DNA of 64,000 bases, taken from Andrena cerasifolii. Taxonomy: Eukaryota > Arthropoda > Insecta > Hymenoptera > Andrenidae. Numbering within the stretch: position 1 is the first letter of the stretch; each line of letters begins with the position of its first letter. The stretch lies in contig NC_135126.1 in assembly GCF_050908995.1 (NCBI RefSeq), positions 3,286,001 to 3,350,000 on the forward strand, given 5' to 3'. The notes beneath the pieces were generated by a model. The model saw only the letters and a list, made by a program, of their open reading frames with translations, was not told the DNA's origin and did not search any database. The position numbers and the translations under genes were made by a program. Positions 1 through 12,309 of the stretch are shown here, one piece after another.

Positions 1-214
1 GGAAAGTGGTTATCTGAAGAATTTTCAGGTCGTAGGAGTGCCATACAGTAGGGACAATTATCTTTCAGATAGAGGTGTTATCTTTAGGTCAACTTCATTT
101 CTTCTTCTAATGAAATTGATGCCCCTATTTTATCTCAGATAGAAAGGGTGTTGCAAGACGTATTTCACCATGCATTCCTTATTCGAAAGCCCTGAAGATA
201 AAACACGTTTAAAT

Positions 215-1016
215 TAGGGATTGCGATATGTTTAACAGGGTTTACCGGTTTCTCGTGAGAAATACCCTAAAATTTTTACCGGTAATTTGCCAAATTTTTA
301 CCGATAATTCGATAAATTACATATAGTAATATAACGCATATATGTGTTCATTAATTCCATCGACATCTACTACGTTATCAGTAAAAAAAAACACTTCAAT
401 TACTAATAAAGACGAAAACCGAAGTATCTCATGAAGAACCAACTCTGATCCAAAAGAAAACTAAGAATCTGAATCAGTCATGGAAAAATGGACGTATTTT
501 CAAGTAGAAAAAGTAAGGAGAAAATATACACTATGAATGGCACATGCCTACCCGGCCAACAAGTGTAGAATCTGAGAGCGCTTTATCCGTGGCTGGATTA
601 TTTTGTACAAAAATTAGGTAGCGATCAGGAGACCAAAGTTTAGACTTATTAGGTATGCCTTTGCGTGCTTATTTGATAAAAAGAATTGTTAAATAAAAAA
701 TATTTAATTATGTATGTAAGTTAAGATTCTTTTCACTGTTTTCGTGGTGACGATCCATATTAATAAGTATTGTCAATAGTTATACAAATATATCTATTTT
801 GTGTTATATTATTTTTTATTTTATGTTCAGAATAGTTTTATTTCCATATATTTTTATAATGCTCGATTAGACTTAAAAATAGTTTTTTTTTGTAATGTTT
901 ACTCTTATATTTTCAATACCTTAAAAAATACCGGTAAATTATCGGTAAGCCGGTTTTGATTAAAAATTTTACCGAATTACCGGTAATTGACAAAGTCGGT
1001 AATTTTGCAATCCCTA
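215..1016 (+). mobile_element. hAT-superfamily DNA transposon, degraded, about 800 bp
   Basis: The ends are a 10-bp inverted repeat, TAGGGATTGC at 215-224 and GCAATCCCTA at 1007-1016. They are flanked by a perfect 8-bp direct repeat GTTTAAAT at 207-214 and 1017-1024, which fits the 8-bp hAT duplication with T at position 2 and A at position 7. Subterminal ACCGGTAA-type motifs recur inside both ends. The interior is AT-rich and holds a piece of hAT transposase C-terminus (separate entry). At about 800 bp it is far shorter than an autonomous hAT, so it is an internally deleted, non-mobile copy. The intact duplication argues that both ends are real. Confidence 0.9.
547..696 (+). pseudogene. hAT transposase fragment, C-terminal dimerisation region, broken
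   Basis: One frame reads PTRPTSVESESALSVAGLF, then a lysine-isoleucine-arginine run and an in-frame TAG at 619-621, then a stretch containing DQSLDLLGMPLRAYLIKR, and a TAA at 694-696. The block PTSVESE(R)A(F)SVAG followed by DQSLD and LRAYL is the signature of the hAT C-terminal dimerisation domain. The usual R and F of the SERAFS core are replaced here (SESALS). The internal stop and the lack of the upstream catalytic region show a dead remnant. The family call rests on motif recognition, not on a database search. Confidence 0.8.
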
Positions 1017-1024
1017 GTTTAAAT

Positions 1025-4000
1025 GTCATCCATCAACCACTACCTACTTCCCCCAAATTATCTTTAAAATTCTCTGAAGACTCCCGCACAAAGCATAATT
1101 ATATTCACTCTACCTGCCTCTAAATGGAACGTTTGTCAACTAGACTACTTCTTTCGGTACATTCTCGGTTTTCGCAAGAAACCGAGCCGCCCTGGGAAAC
1201 TCGCCGCGCAATATTCCGCTCGCAATTAATGAAGAAACCTATACACCAGAGCGAGAACACATTGCCGTGAAATCGCCCTCGCTCCTTCAACCCCCGACAA
1301 TGCGGACCTTAACAAATACTTGAACCTTCGAGACCCAGGATTTTGCAGGGAAGTACGCGTACCCTCGTTCGCGGAAATCAATATCTTTTTTTTTTCTTCT
1401 CAGCCGTGCGCGTCGACAGAGATTCTCGTGCCACACGCTCGCGACTTGATTCACCCTGCACCAGGCTCTTTCTCTCTCCGTTTCCCGTTCATTATTCGAA
1501 TTTCGCCGTATAATTCTCGCGTGGCACGGTTTCCTCCAAAAAGGAAGAGAGCGCGCGCGAAAAAGGCGGGGTGAAACAAGCGGGAAGGGAAAGAAAGGAA
1601 AAAAGGAGGACGGCCGGGTGTCGCGGCGTTAAACGCGAGAGAAACACATCCGTTGGCTTTCGTCGACGGCGCTGAAGAGATCGATACGCGGGGCAACGGA
1701 TTTAAAATGGAATTAGAGCAATTCATTTCCCGCTTCCTCCCGCGAGTTTCCAGCCTGCTTATTTGCTGGAATCTTTGCTCCGCGTAATAAACGGTCGTCC
1801 ACGAGCATCGGGCGGCCGTTGCGACTGGCCTCGTTCCCCTCTTCTTTCGCTTTTCTTCCCATCCCCGCCCCCCCCTGCTTTCTCTCCCCTCCTGGGGCTC
1901 TTTTTCATCCCAGCGGCAAAATCTCCGACCCGTTTTCCAGCCGTTGGGAAGCGCGCGCCTGCGTGGGCGGAGAGGCGCGCGTTAATGCGTGAACACGTCT
2001 CCCCGCGTATTAAGGCCGCCGCGCACCTCTTTACAATCCTCCTGTTCCGCGGGCCCCGTATTAAAACAGTTTTGCCGGCTCGCAATCTTCTCTCCGGCGT
2101 CCATTGAAACACGAGCTCCCGCGGAGTTCCGCCCCGTTCGCAGGCCATTCAATGCGTGCTCGTGGATCTCCCTCTTAGTTACCTTTACGTTACTTGTGGG
2201 GCTACTTGTAGCCAGACTCGAGTTTGCACTCGTTAGTTGACCTCCCCCGTGCTCGGTAAGAATCGAGCTTGATAGCTGCTCGGGGAATTGGTGCGTTGCA
2301 AGATAGCGTCTTGATGAGTTGCTCATCCTTTAAAGCCGCTTCGCAATGTCTGAGAAAGGGTCCGTGCTCCTCAGAGTGCATGGATATCCTAGTTTCTCCC
2401 GAAGCAAGTTTATCCGAACCCTCGATTATCGTAATTCACCATTACAGTCTTTGGAACGCAGTTCCCCACAGCAGAGGAGCCCCATCAACAAAGCAACCCT
2501 TCCCCGGAATCCTGCAGTCACAAAGACGCAGGGAAATCTCGGCGTGACGATAATAGCGCGGTAAAATTTCGATTTCTGGCATTGTACCGCGGCTAAGAGG
2601 GGGACGAAGATTCGCCTTAGCATTTGCCAAAGGATTCGGCCCCGGGGGACGCAATATTCCGCGGGATGTGGGTCGTGAAACGTACGAGCGAGGACAGTAA
2701 GTGGAGTTCGCGTGTGCACGCGGGAAGATCGACGAGTCTCGTCGGAAGCCATGGGGATAGAAAAGAACGCGGCTAGGCGGGAGGGGTTGGGCACTAGCGG
2801 GGGAGTAGGATCTAAACGAAAGTGGGGGTGAAGGAACGGTCGGGGGAGCATAAGATAAACAGAGGGAGAAATGTTGATCATGGGGGTGACTTTCGCGATG
2901 TCGAATTCGTGGAAACGCGTCGTAAAGCCCAGGGCTGGGCCGCACACTTCGGTTTGAATTCCTCCTCGCAGTTTTACCGGAACCGCGCGATCCCCGAGCG
3001 AGCCGGGGAATCTCTTTTCGACCGGGTCCTGCACAAGCTCCCGTCTTCGTCGTCCCGCGATTCGTCACAGACAATGACGAATTCGGCCGCGAACGCAGCC
3101 CGCCACGGTCGCCGGTGGTTTATGACGCTCGTATCCGGCCCTGCGGTACGTCGGTTTCGCGGTTCCCGGCCATTTCCAAAAGTCAGCCGTGTATTTAATT
3201 ACGGCCAACGCGTCGTAATGAACGACCGTGAAAGTGGCCTCATATCGAGCAGCCGCGGCGAAATTATTGCGCCGCTTGACATGCCTCCGGAGAAGGACTG
3301 GCTGGCGGGTGTATAAGGGTGAATCAGCTGTTCAGACAGTAGGACGTCCGATTATTTTTCACGGTATCTTGTTTCACTAGGGACACTACCTTGGAGAATT
3401 CAACTTGCGACCAGCAATAGACGGAAAGGAAGTGTCCTATTTAAGAAAAAAAAAAGAAAAGGGAATGCCTGTTTTCAGGGGTTTTTCGTGCTCGAGTTTT
3501 ATTTTCTTTAACGTGGAAGTTTATACCTCGGTTCAGTCTTCGTGCAGATGCCTTACGAGAATTTATTACAAGCCTTTTTCGAACTGTATCGAAGTTTATC
3601 CGGGGACACGGCGGAACAGGAACTTTTATGGTTGCCGTTCGTTTTTACAGCCCAATTTTGACACAGCTTGGTTTAGACCTAAAAACAGAGAATCGGGGGC
3701 AGACCTCGCGGCCGCTTACAGCTGAAAATCAACGAGGAATCATTCTTTCTGGATCGAAACACGGAATTCCGCATTACAGATGTTTTTCGTGCCTGGGGCA
3801 ATCTCTTTGCACGTCCGGCGGAACGTTTATAAGAGGAATGGCCTGGGAGGGACATATTTTACGCGCGCCTTTCAGCAACGACTGTCGCGCACGAAATCTT
3901 CGCGACAAAAAGTATCATCGAGTGCAACGCGAGTTTAGTTAAGTTGAGCTCGCTGAAAGTTTTATAGTTTTTGGAGCACAGCGCCGCGCAAGTATCGTGT

Positions 4001-4171
4001 CTTGGAATTTCGTCACAAGTTCCAGGCAGTTATCCCCACACGCCACCGTGGGGAAAATGGTCATAGCGCGAGGGAAAATTGTCTGCAGGTTATAAGGGAT
4101 CCCACCGCACCGTACTGACGCTTCAACACGTATAGCAAAACGGCAATGAATATTTACTCAGGGGAAGAAAG
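1025..4171. other. Unique CpG-rich sequence, no gene recognised
   Basis: Open frames of up to 210 codons occur between 2426 and 3316, but they overlap on both strands, begin at arbitrary ATGs and show no recognisable domain. A pyrimidine-rich stretch lies near 1830-1890 and a purine-rich stretch near 2722-2830. I see no repeat boundary or RNA gene here. Confidence 0.6.
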
Positions 4172-4540
4172 TTAACCCTTCGTGGTCACACCTTCTTATA
4201 ATCGCAAGTTGGTCACACGGAGTTCACTGTACCCCAGCGTCATTTTTTGAGTTACCATTATCGTAGTTTTGAATCTTTTAATTATTCAGTGATAATCGTA
4301 CGTTCACAATACTTATACGATCATGGTGTAATAGTCTAGAAATGTAAATTTTGATATGATAGAATTTGTAGTTGAAAATGAGCGATTTTCCACGGTTGTG
4401 GGGAAAAAGCGATTTTTTATTTTTCTTTTTTACTTTTCTATCTTGCGATAAATCCCCTTTGGAAGTCGTAAAGACACGACATTTTAACTCGAAAATTATT
4501 CTTGAGGTACAATACACCCCGTGTGACCAAGAAGGGTTCA
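4172..4540. mobile_element. piggyBac-like MITE (family CCCTTCGTGGTCACA), older copy
   Basis: The left boundary is TTAA at 4172-4175 followed by CCCTTCGTGGTCACAC. The right end reads GTGTGACCAAGAAGGG and then TTCA at 4537-4540, a one-base change from TTAA. The ends match those of the copy at 23806-24096, and the TTAA boundary is characteristic of piggyBac-type insertion. The interior is AT-rich with no transposase frame, so this is a non-autonomous element. The decayed right TTAA suggests it is older than the second copy. Confidence 0.75.
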
Positions 4541-6349
4541 CAACCCTCTCGTACACCAATTGGATGAAGAGTTTATAAGCCTCCAAAGAATTTTCTACCC
4601 ACGAAGCATCAAATTTTCATAATTTCGCCGTGAATAAAAATGGAGCATTCGGGATTTGAAAGGGGAGGATTTTATGTAGGACAGCAGCGCGAATTTTGAC
4701 AATTTTTTACCGTACAGAATAACCAGATTTACCGCCAATGTTATGATATTCCGGATCCTGGAAGTTACATTTGAAACTGGGTCAAAATCGCGGTGTACAA
4801 CCTGGAAAATATGCTGGGACAGCTTCCCCAGGAGCAACTTTGCAACAATATGAAACGCTTTCATGCGTGCAGCCCTGGTGGAAATTCTGTGAACGAGGTC
4901 TGCCGTAAACTTTTCAGATCAAGCACCAAGACTCCAATATTATTATTCCATATCTTTCAATTTATCGTTTCGTCATTTTTTAATTCCCGCGAGAAAATTA
5001 TCCATGAAAGCCGCGGATGGGATCCCGCGCTTTTCACCCCGACGATCGATATTAATATTTTCCCGGGCCGTGATTGTCATTGATTTGGATCTGCAAGCCC
5101 GTTACCGTGATCACATCTCAGTCGCGAGGGGATCCGCCACGACCGGTTCATTTTTACGCTGGCGACCAATGATTTATGACGTTCCGTCGATTCGTAATAT
5201 TAACCAGCATGATGGATCTCCGTTGCAGCGCGGCTGCTCGTAATTACATTCGACAGCCATACTGGGAAACACTTCCTCTTCGTTTCTCCTTAATTAGCTG
5301 AGCCGATTATACGCAAACATCACCGTTACGCGTCGCCGCCTGAAAAAAAGTATAAATTGAATCGGGAGAAAGAATCAAATCCCCCCCGTCCGAGGACCAT
5401 TAATATTCGTCCGCGGAGTTTCGTATTCGCGCGAAAGAACGGCGCAAATTTTCGCGCCCCCCCTGAACGCCTGATCGGCGACTCGGTGGGGCAAAGAGCG
5501 CTTCCAGCGTCTCTTAAACAGCTGACGATTTCGATGACGCGTATGCGCGTCGCGACAGCGCCGGATTAAAAGCAATTAACTTAAATAAGGCAGCGTTAAT
5601 AGTGCCTGGAAATTGGAGCATTCGGGCGACTGCAGAGCAGCTTTGAAAACATTACCGGATAATCGTTCTAGCCGGTGCGCCCCCGGAGTCTCTCACTTGC
5701 TCGGGGCCGAAATTAAAGAAAAAGTATCTCCATTCAGGCGCTGGTAAAAGGACATCCGCGTCTTTCAGCGGAAGTCGGGATCGGCGGGGGAGGGGTGCAG
5801 CGCAAGTTTCCTGGAATCTAACCTACATTACGCGAATTGTGTTCGCGGGGCATTGTCGCAGTTTATCGGGCCACCGGAACGCGGCTATACGAAATTGTTG
5901 CATTTAAATCCGTCGGATTGGCCCGTCCGCCTATTCTGACGACGGGAAGCGAGCTGGGCGCAGGAGCAAATAAACTGCGCGATTTTGCATAGCGAGTGGG
6001 GAGGGGGGTTCTCCTCGGTGCTGGGTACGCGACAACTTCGGGAATCGTCCGATAAGCGAAGATACGAATGCGGGAGCAGAGCTGCATTCGGGGACTAACA
6101 TGTACCTGGAAAATGTAACGTTTATTATCGTTACTCGCCGAGATTCGCGTATTCGCGTGCAGCTTGTACAACTGAACGAGCCTGTTGCTAGGGGAATAAG
6201 GTGGCTGATAGAGTTTTGCAACGAATATCCGAGCATCGAACCGACTGCCTTCGAATAGCCAACAACATTCCGTGTCTCTGTATGGGTCAGTCTGAGATGG
6301 AGGGTTGACCCGGGACACACAGAAATCACCCGCCCGATCAAGTGGCAAA
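4541..6349. other. Unique sequence, nothing recognised
   Basis: Mixed composition with short poly-C runs near 5390 and 5455. Small frames on both strands near 5860-6350 overlap and have no motif. I see no repeats or structured elements. Confidence 0.55.
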
Positions 6350-6353
6350 ATTC

Positions 6354-6661
6354 TGTAGGATTTTAATAATCTCGTTTAAAAACAATTTATTAAATTATAA
6401 TTACAAAAAATATAGGTATGTAAGGAATATTGGTTTGATACACAGAACTTTAAGTCGTAAGCCACGCTCGATCCGATTCACTCTTTTAACAATAGGCACG
6501 ATTTTCACTAGGATTCTTAACGACTGTCTTCAACGATTGTTCTCGCAGAACTGCCACGGTTCGCACCGGTCTGCGTCGGTTCGGGCCAGTTTGGCGTACG
6601 TACCGGTTGCCAGCCTGGGCGCGCGACTTTTGAACTCTCTTCGAACACATTCATCCCTACA
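6354..6661 (-). mobile_element. Solo LTR of an LTR retrotransposon
   Basis: Read on the minus strand, this 308-bp block begins TGTAGGGATGAATG and ends AAAATCCTACA, giving the TG...CA ends of an LTR with a short TGTAGG/CCTACA inverted repeat. A 4-bp direct repeat ATTC flanks it at 6350-6353 and 6662-6665. Near its minus-strand 3' end is an AATAAA signal (TTTATT at 6386-6391), placed as in an LTR. No internal retroviral-type coding sequence adjoins it, so the internal part was probably lost by LTR-LTR recombination. The superfamily (Gypsy or Bel-Pao) cannot be fixed from this alone. Confidence 0.72.
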
Positions 6662-6665
6662 ATTC

Positions 6666-9471
6666 TAATTTGCAAAACGTAAATAGCCACGTACGTTGGC
6701 GTCGTGGATTTACCGTTCTACCGCGGACTGGGCAAAAAGGCCGAAGGAAGATCAAAGCTGCGGCAGGTCGGGAGTCGAATGTAGGGGGAAAAAAGGGGTG
6801 TTCGGACGGAGAATTAAAGATAGGAGGGGGAGGAAGGGCGTGAGAGAGTAACGGAGAGACGAGAGCAGGTCCCTTTTTCCATTCAGTCGAATCGTTATGA
6901 GTCGTGTAGGTATAAACTAGCAGTTCGATCAGACGTGATGGCGATATACGGCACGATATTGCGAGAGGATAGCCCGAAGAGGAGAGTATCGATATGGAAT
7001 GTTCCCTCATCCTCCGCCTCTTCCTCTCCCCCTCCGCTCTTCTCCCTCTGTCTCTCTGCCTGTCCTTCTCCGCAGCTCGCACACCCCCGCGTTCGCCCTC
7101 TCTCTTCAGCCACTTCGGAACTTTGAGAGTGCTCCAGAGAAGGTCAACGATCCCTCCGGGGATTTTCAGAGATCTGGCGACTGAAACCACCGGTGGGATT
7201 CGTCACGACTCAATTCGCTGGCGCGAGATGGTAAAAAACGAATCGATTGATCTGGAGGTAGGTGTATACGTGGCAGGTGAGGGGCTTCCATGCGCGGGAA
7301 CAGTTATTGGGGCCTGGAATCTAGAATCCCGCCTTGTGCTCGTTCGCTTCCAGCCTCCGCGCTTAGTTACGCTTCCCGAGGGATGATATCGGTCCGGCGA
7401 AAGTGGGATTTAAGCGTAACGGACCGTCGGAGGCATCAGGTTCGTCGTAAATTAGCTACCAGCGTCGGAATATTAAAGCAGAGCACGTCACACTTGCGCG
7501 AGCCAGCTGATGGAGCTCTTTCGGTGCGGATAGAGACTGTCTGTCCAGGCACTGTCAGCTTCTCCTTACCTCGCGCGGCCTGAAACAATGCAGAAGTGGC
7601 TCTTTGATTTCCTTCCCGGATGTTCATTGATCCCCGCCATTCCCACTCCGGCTCGCAGCGCTGAATGAGTGGATCAAACCACTTTTATCTCCTGTTCATC
7701 GAGCAGCAGTGAAAAAGAGATCACTCGACCTAGATTCGTTGTTCCAACAACCCCTCGATACGATTAAAACTTGTCGCCCGTGCTTGCCACGTTGAAATCC
7801 GTTCCGATCGTTGTTCTTCTAACGGCAGCAACGCGTTTCGCTGACTTCTTTATCCGCGGCGAGTAACGAGGGGGTGGCCGCGCTGGCCGACGCGTTAAAA
7901 AGTCAGGCGTGCCACGAAAATCCCGGTGCCGCTCGAGTGTTTCGTGCATAAATCGCGGCCGTCGGGAAACTTGAACACTTTGTAGTTTTTATTCCGCGAT
8001 TATATCTCGTTTCTTCGAGGCGGAATGCGAGGAAACGCGCGTCTCCGTACGTGTACGTTTGTGTTGCGCTCTGGTGCAGGCGAAAGAGACGAGCGGTGCC
8101 GAGCGCGCGTAAAAGTTAAACGCTCCAAGTTTCTCCCACCTTTTTCACGCGAGTGGCTGCCGTTTTTACGAGCCCGTACGTCCTCTTCCCAGGACGTGCG
8201 TGTGCTCCTAATGCGAGCAAGTTTGTATACGACCACTCGTGTGCGACTTGGGCTTCCGTAAGCAGACTACGCGGGCTGGCGCGCTTCTTCTTGTGTATCT
8301 GTCACGGTCGAGGGAAACTTCGGCGTTATAATTTCTCCAACCCTACGCGAGACGGGATGGGGGTGGCCCTACGAGCTCTCGCCTGACCGTCGACAATCAA
8401 CCGTGGGGGATAATGTCGGTGCCTCTAGGATTCTCTACGTAATCTCTGGTCTGTCTAAATATCAAAGTGAGCCATCGATTGCAGGGTAATAATTTCTGGG
8501 ACGAACGGCTTTCGTTAGCGATATTACAAGAAATTAAAGCAGTCTGTTAAATATGTAACATAAAAGTCCCAGGGTGATAGTGAAGCAAATTTGTGCGGCT
8601 TGAATAATTCCATCACGATCAGTTGTGCAGGTCGCTCGTTTAATAATCACCGAAACAAAAAAGCCAGAGATGAACGCCGAGATACGTTACATTTTTTTAC
8701 AGTCCCAGGTTATGATTAAAAGTTTTGCTATACCATGTAATATGCAAGCGTAGCTCATTTGCATGCAGCCGCTCCCCGAGAACGAAAAGCGCGATCTTCC
8801 GATTCCCCGTTCCAATTGGCCGCGCACGCGCGCGTTAAATATGAACCGAACTCCGTGGAGCGGTGTTATCATTAACCAGCGTTATTAATTACGCGGCCCG
8901 CGACCCGTCCCCGATTTATCGGCAATGAGCAGCGGGAAGAAAACGTTAACTAATATGCGTGAGCAAAATCGATGGCTCGCGCGGCCCGATCGATCCAGTT
9001 TCGGGTGACGCGTACAATTTCCCTCCCGCGGCAAACGCTGGAGTGTGTAAATACCGCGGTGATAAAAGCGGCCGGTGTTCGGCCCAAATTGACCTCGAAT
9101 TTCGGGGAGGGGAGAAAAAAAATCCGTAAACGCCAATCCGCGCGGATAATACGCGGCTGTAGGGGCGTCGGTCGCGCCAACGCCTCTTCGCAGCGGAAAT
9201 TAATTGCCCGCGGCCCGTCAGTTGCACTTTTTGACGATCCGCCGAAACTGCCAGCCAAAATATCTCGTAACGGTACACCGGCCGACAGATCCGCGCAATT
9301 AACGCGGCCGCATTGTCGAAGACGCGGTTCGACGGGCACGTTCTGCGTTTCAACGGTGATTGAAGTAACGGAGGCTACGGATATTCAAGATTAATCTGCA
9401 TAAATGAACCATCTGTGAAACACTTCGCCGCGAACCGGAACCCGCAATTTCTTAATCAGAAAATGCAGCGA
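6666..9471. other. Unique CpG-rich sequence with opposed purine and pyrimidine tracts
   Basis: A purine-rich tract near 6780-6870 is followed by a pyrimidine-rich tract near 6996-7090 on the same strand. Frames across these tracts encode low-complexity Ser/Pro/Arg strings and are not credible genes. The rest shows nothing recognisable. Confidence 0.55.
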
Positions 9472-9472
9472 C

Positions 9473-9753
9473 GCACAGTGGTCGAAAATCGAGAAAACCT
9501 GCCCGAAACGTGAAGGTGGCCTTTGATTTGTACGAAAAAAAGTATACTAAGGTTCTCGAGGTCGCTGATTACGTCCGATTTGGTCTAAACTTGGGGTGTT
9601 TTTTGGATATGCGCGTGCGTCATTTTGTTTTTTGCAATTTTTACTTCAGATTCGGAATTAGCGACCTTGAAAACCTTAGAATACTTATTTTCGTACAAAT
9701 CAAAGGTCACCATCGTGTTTTGGGTAGGTTTTCTCGATTTTTGACCACTGTGC
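9473..9753. mobile_element. Palindromic MITE, class unknown
   Basis: Two arms of about 115 bp are inverted copies. The left end is GCACAGTGGTCGAAAATCGA and the right end is the complement of GCACAGTGGTCAAAAATCGA. Similarity continues inward through a block around CTTTGATTTGTACGAAAA. The central 50 bp or so is unpaired. No convincing target duplication was found, so the class is left open. No protein is encoded. Confidence 0.7.
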
Positions 9754-10226
9754 GATGTCTGGAAAGGTCTTGCACTTTCCTGAACAGTCCCTTAGAGCAG
9801 TGATGAGCAACCTGCGGCTCGCATTTGTTTCAACCATAAATCTATGTCAGGAATAACAAATTCACCCCATAAATTAAAATTCCTTGATTAGTATATTAAT
9901 TAACTCTACAGTGCACACGTAAATTAAAATTGCACCATTGCACACGTTAGGACCTACAGGCTGATATCTCCAAATCTAGGAATGCATGGACATTTTGAGA
10001 AAATTAATATTTTTAGACTATTGCACTCAATTTTTATTATGAAAAATATTTATTACAAAATGAAATACTGTGACAAATATCTGTTTAGCACTACAGGTCG
10101 TCGTTATCTGAATCCTTTTCAATAAATATTGAACAGGCTTACAGGAAGCTGCATAAAATATGGTGTGATTTATTTAAAAGGTTCCTTTTTATATGCAGTT
10201 AAATGTTCACTTGAGCCTTTCAGGTA

Positions 10227-11192
10227 CAGTCGAACCTCGATAACTCGAATCTCAAGGCAAGGGAAAAAATCTTCGAATTATAGAGGTTTCGGCTTATCGA
10301 GTTTTCGAGTAAGAGAGGTTCAACAAACAAAAATTCGACTTATAGAGGCTTTGTGCTTTGCGACTGTTTATTTTTCGATTTGTGAAGCTATAAAGCAAGA
10401 AAAATTCAAGTTTTATAGGTCAATAAAATTGTTTATTGTATATCTACCTATAATCAAATATACTTACAACTTATGTACAGTAGAGCGTCAGTTATCCGAA
10501 TCTCGGTTAACCGAACCGTCGGTTATTCGAACCAGTGTAGCGGTACCGATTGATTGATTGATTTTTGCATAGTATAAATTAACGCAGTAGTACTTTTGTA
10601 TTTAATAAGTAATTTTAGGTGTAATTCCTATAGTTAGGAACTGTGCAAAGTACATGCATGTTTCATTCTCCGAACTGTTCGATTATCCGAACAATTCGAA
10701 TTTCCGAACCACCTCTGTCCCAAGCAGTTCGGATAATTGACGCTCTATTGTACTACATATATACCTACATATATAAAAATAATTATAAGACACATTTTAT
10801 GCTCGAAATATTACTCTTTATTACATATTAACAAAAATTGTGATTTTGCTTTGTGCTAGTCTTTTAGTGTAAAATGGTATTGTGAATCAATAGCATTTTT
10901 AATCGTGAATAATGCAGAGAAAACATTTTCCTCAATACTTTGAGATCTTTCTACAAAATTTCGTAATAGATATATAGAAGCAAACCTCGACTTGTAGAGG
11001 TCGGAGTTCTTCTAAATTCGACGTGTAGAGGTGAAATAGATAATTTAACATACAAAACATAGTTCGAGTTAAGAAAGGTTCATTTCGAGTTGCAGAGAGG
11101 TATTTACAGCGGAGCTGAAGGGAATGGAAAAAAAAAATTCGTCTTACAGAGATTATCGAGTTATCGAGGATCAAGTTATCGAGGTTCGACTT
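10227..11192. mobile_element. pogo/Tigger-like element nested in the hAT
   Basis: The left end is CAGTCGAACCTCGATAACTC. The right end is the complement of AAGTCGAACCTCGATAACTT, one base off at the tip. TA dinucleotides flank it at 10225-10226 and 11193-11194, as for IS630/Tc1/mariner elements. Motifs such as TCGACTTATAGAGG and GAGTTATCGAGG recur inside, giving repeated subterminal sites. It lies wholly within the hAT and contains a smaller element of the same type, so its own DNA is about 693 bp. No transposase frame is seen. Confidence 0.85.
10478..10750. mobile_element. Small pogo/Tigger-like MITE, innermost of a three-level nest
   Basis: The ends are CAGTAGAGCGTCAGTTATCC and the complement of CAATAGAGCGTCAATTATCC, flanked by TA at 10476-10477 and 10751-10752. 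Both ends repeat motifs like TTATCCGAA and TTCGAA internally. At 273 bp it cannot encode a transposase. It interrupts the element at 10227-11192. Confidence 0.87.
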
Positions 11193-11940
11193 TATTAGGT
11201 TTTCACTTTTGGCCCACTACTAAAGGGTGTTCATCACTGCCTTAGAGACTCTTCCGTAGAAACAGTATCGACTGTATTGTCTAGTTTCTGTGTTGACAAA
11301 GAGACTCAAGCCTTAATGAAGAAAAACGCATAATGCTTATCAGATCGTTGAGCAGCGACTGGTCTCGGAAGTGGAGAGCTCGTGGAAGTTGAACGGGTCC
11401 CGTTTGCACGATCGCGACACCTCGGTTGCTACCTATCGCCGCCTATTGCAGCCCGGTCTCTGGCCTTGTTCTGGCCTCACCTAGCCATCGAGACGCGCAC
11501 ACCATGTCCGGTGTATAATGCAGCAGGCAAAGCCAAGAGTCATTTATGCCGCGGGAGGATGTGGGAACACGGGGCAGGGTGAGAGGGTGGGTGAACGACA
11601 AAGGTGGGGCAACGTTTGAATCCCCAGTCACGTGTTCGCCCACACTCATTCATTTGTTCGGTGACAGTGGTGCTCAACCGACCGAGTGGGAGGCTGGGCC
11701 ACCCATCCAGTGGATATGGGTCAATCGTACCTCGCTTCATTTGCGTATATTAGCCCGAACGGCGGTCGAGCGATCGCCGTGACGCATTCGAGGAAGAGTT
11801 ATTCGTATGGTCGATTTAGAATGTAGCGATGGAGCTTTTATTCTGTTAATTTAAAGGGGCGACAGTCTGTGCCATTGCTTCAGCCGATTGGCAACGGCGA
11901 TTAAAAAATAATTCAGCCGCATTTCTGGCATTCAATTGCA

Positions 11941-12309
11941 CCTGGTTATGCAGAAAGCTACCAACCCTCAGAACGACCAAAAATTAGTGTAAATACAGTA
12001 TGGATCCTATAATTTTGTGATCTTTATTTTGCAAAAAGTCACCAACACATAGGACAACTTTTACATTACACAATTATCGCAACTACCAAGCCATACTTGC
12101 ATTTTAGACTTAAGAAACAAAAAGTACAGAAAATTTAAAATAATATTAATTATTACTCACTATTAAATAACCCATTTAAAAACATTGCGAAATAATAACA
12201 TGAAATAAAATATACCCAATAGAAATAAAGCTACTTTGCTTTAACAATTAATATACTCAAACTGAATTCATTGTCAGCTTCAGGGTCGGTAGTTTTCTGT
12301 ATAACTAGG
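11941..12309. mobile_element. Terminal-inverted-repeat element, class unknown
   Basis: The first 29 bp from 11941 match the complement of the last 29 bp ending at 12309. The shared core is GTTAT, CAGAAA and CTACC, and the visible differences are A/G changes. The interior is AT-rich and non-coding. I could not define a target duplication, so the exact ends may differ by a few bases. Confidence 0.6.

Larger units (their letters stand above)
9798..11239. mobile_element. hAT-superfamily element carrying two nested insertions
   Basis: The left end is CAGTGATGAGCAACC and the right end is the complement of CAGTGATGAACACCC. The flanks are a perfect 8-bp duplication CCTTAGAG at 9790-9797 and 11240-11247. 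CAGTG ends with an 8-bp duplication are typical of hAT. Total length is 1442 bp, of which about 966 bp is a later pogo/Tigger-like insertion. No transposase frame remains, so it is non-autonomous. Confidence 0.92.

Noticed and set aside
2426..3316. Three overlapping frames of 164-210 codons on both strands
   Set aside because: Stop-poor in several frames at once, with no domain and no start or splice context favouring any.
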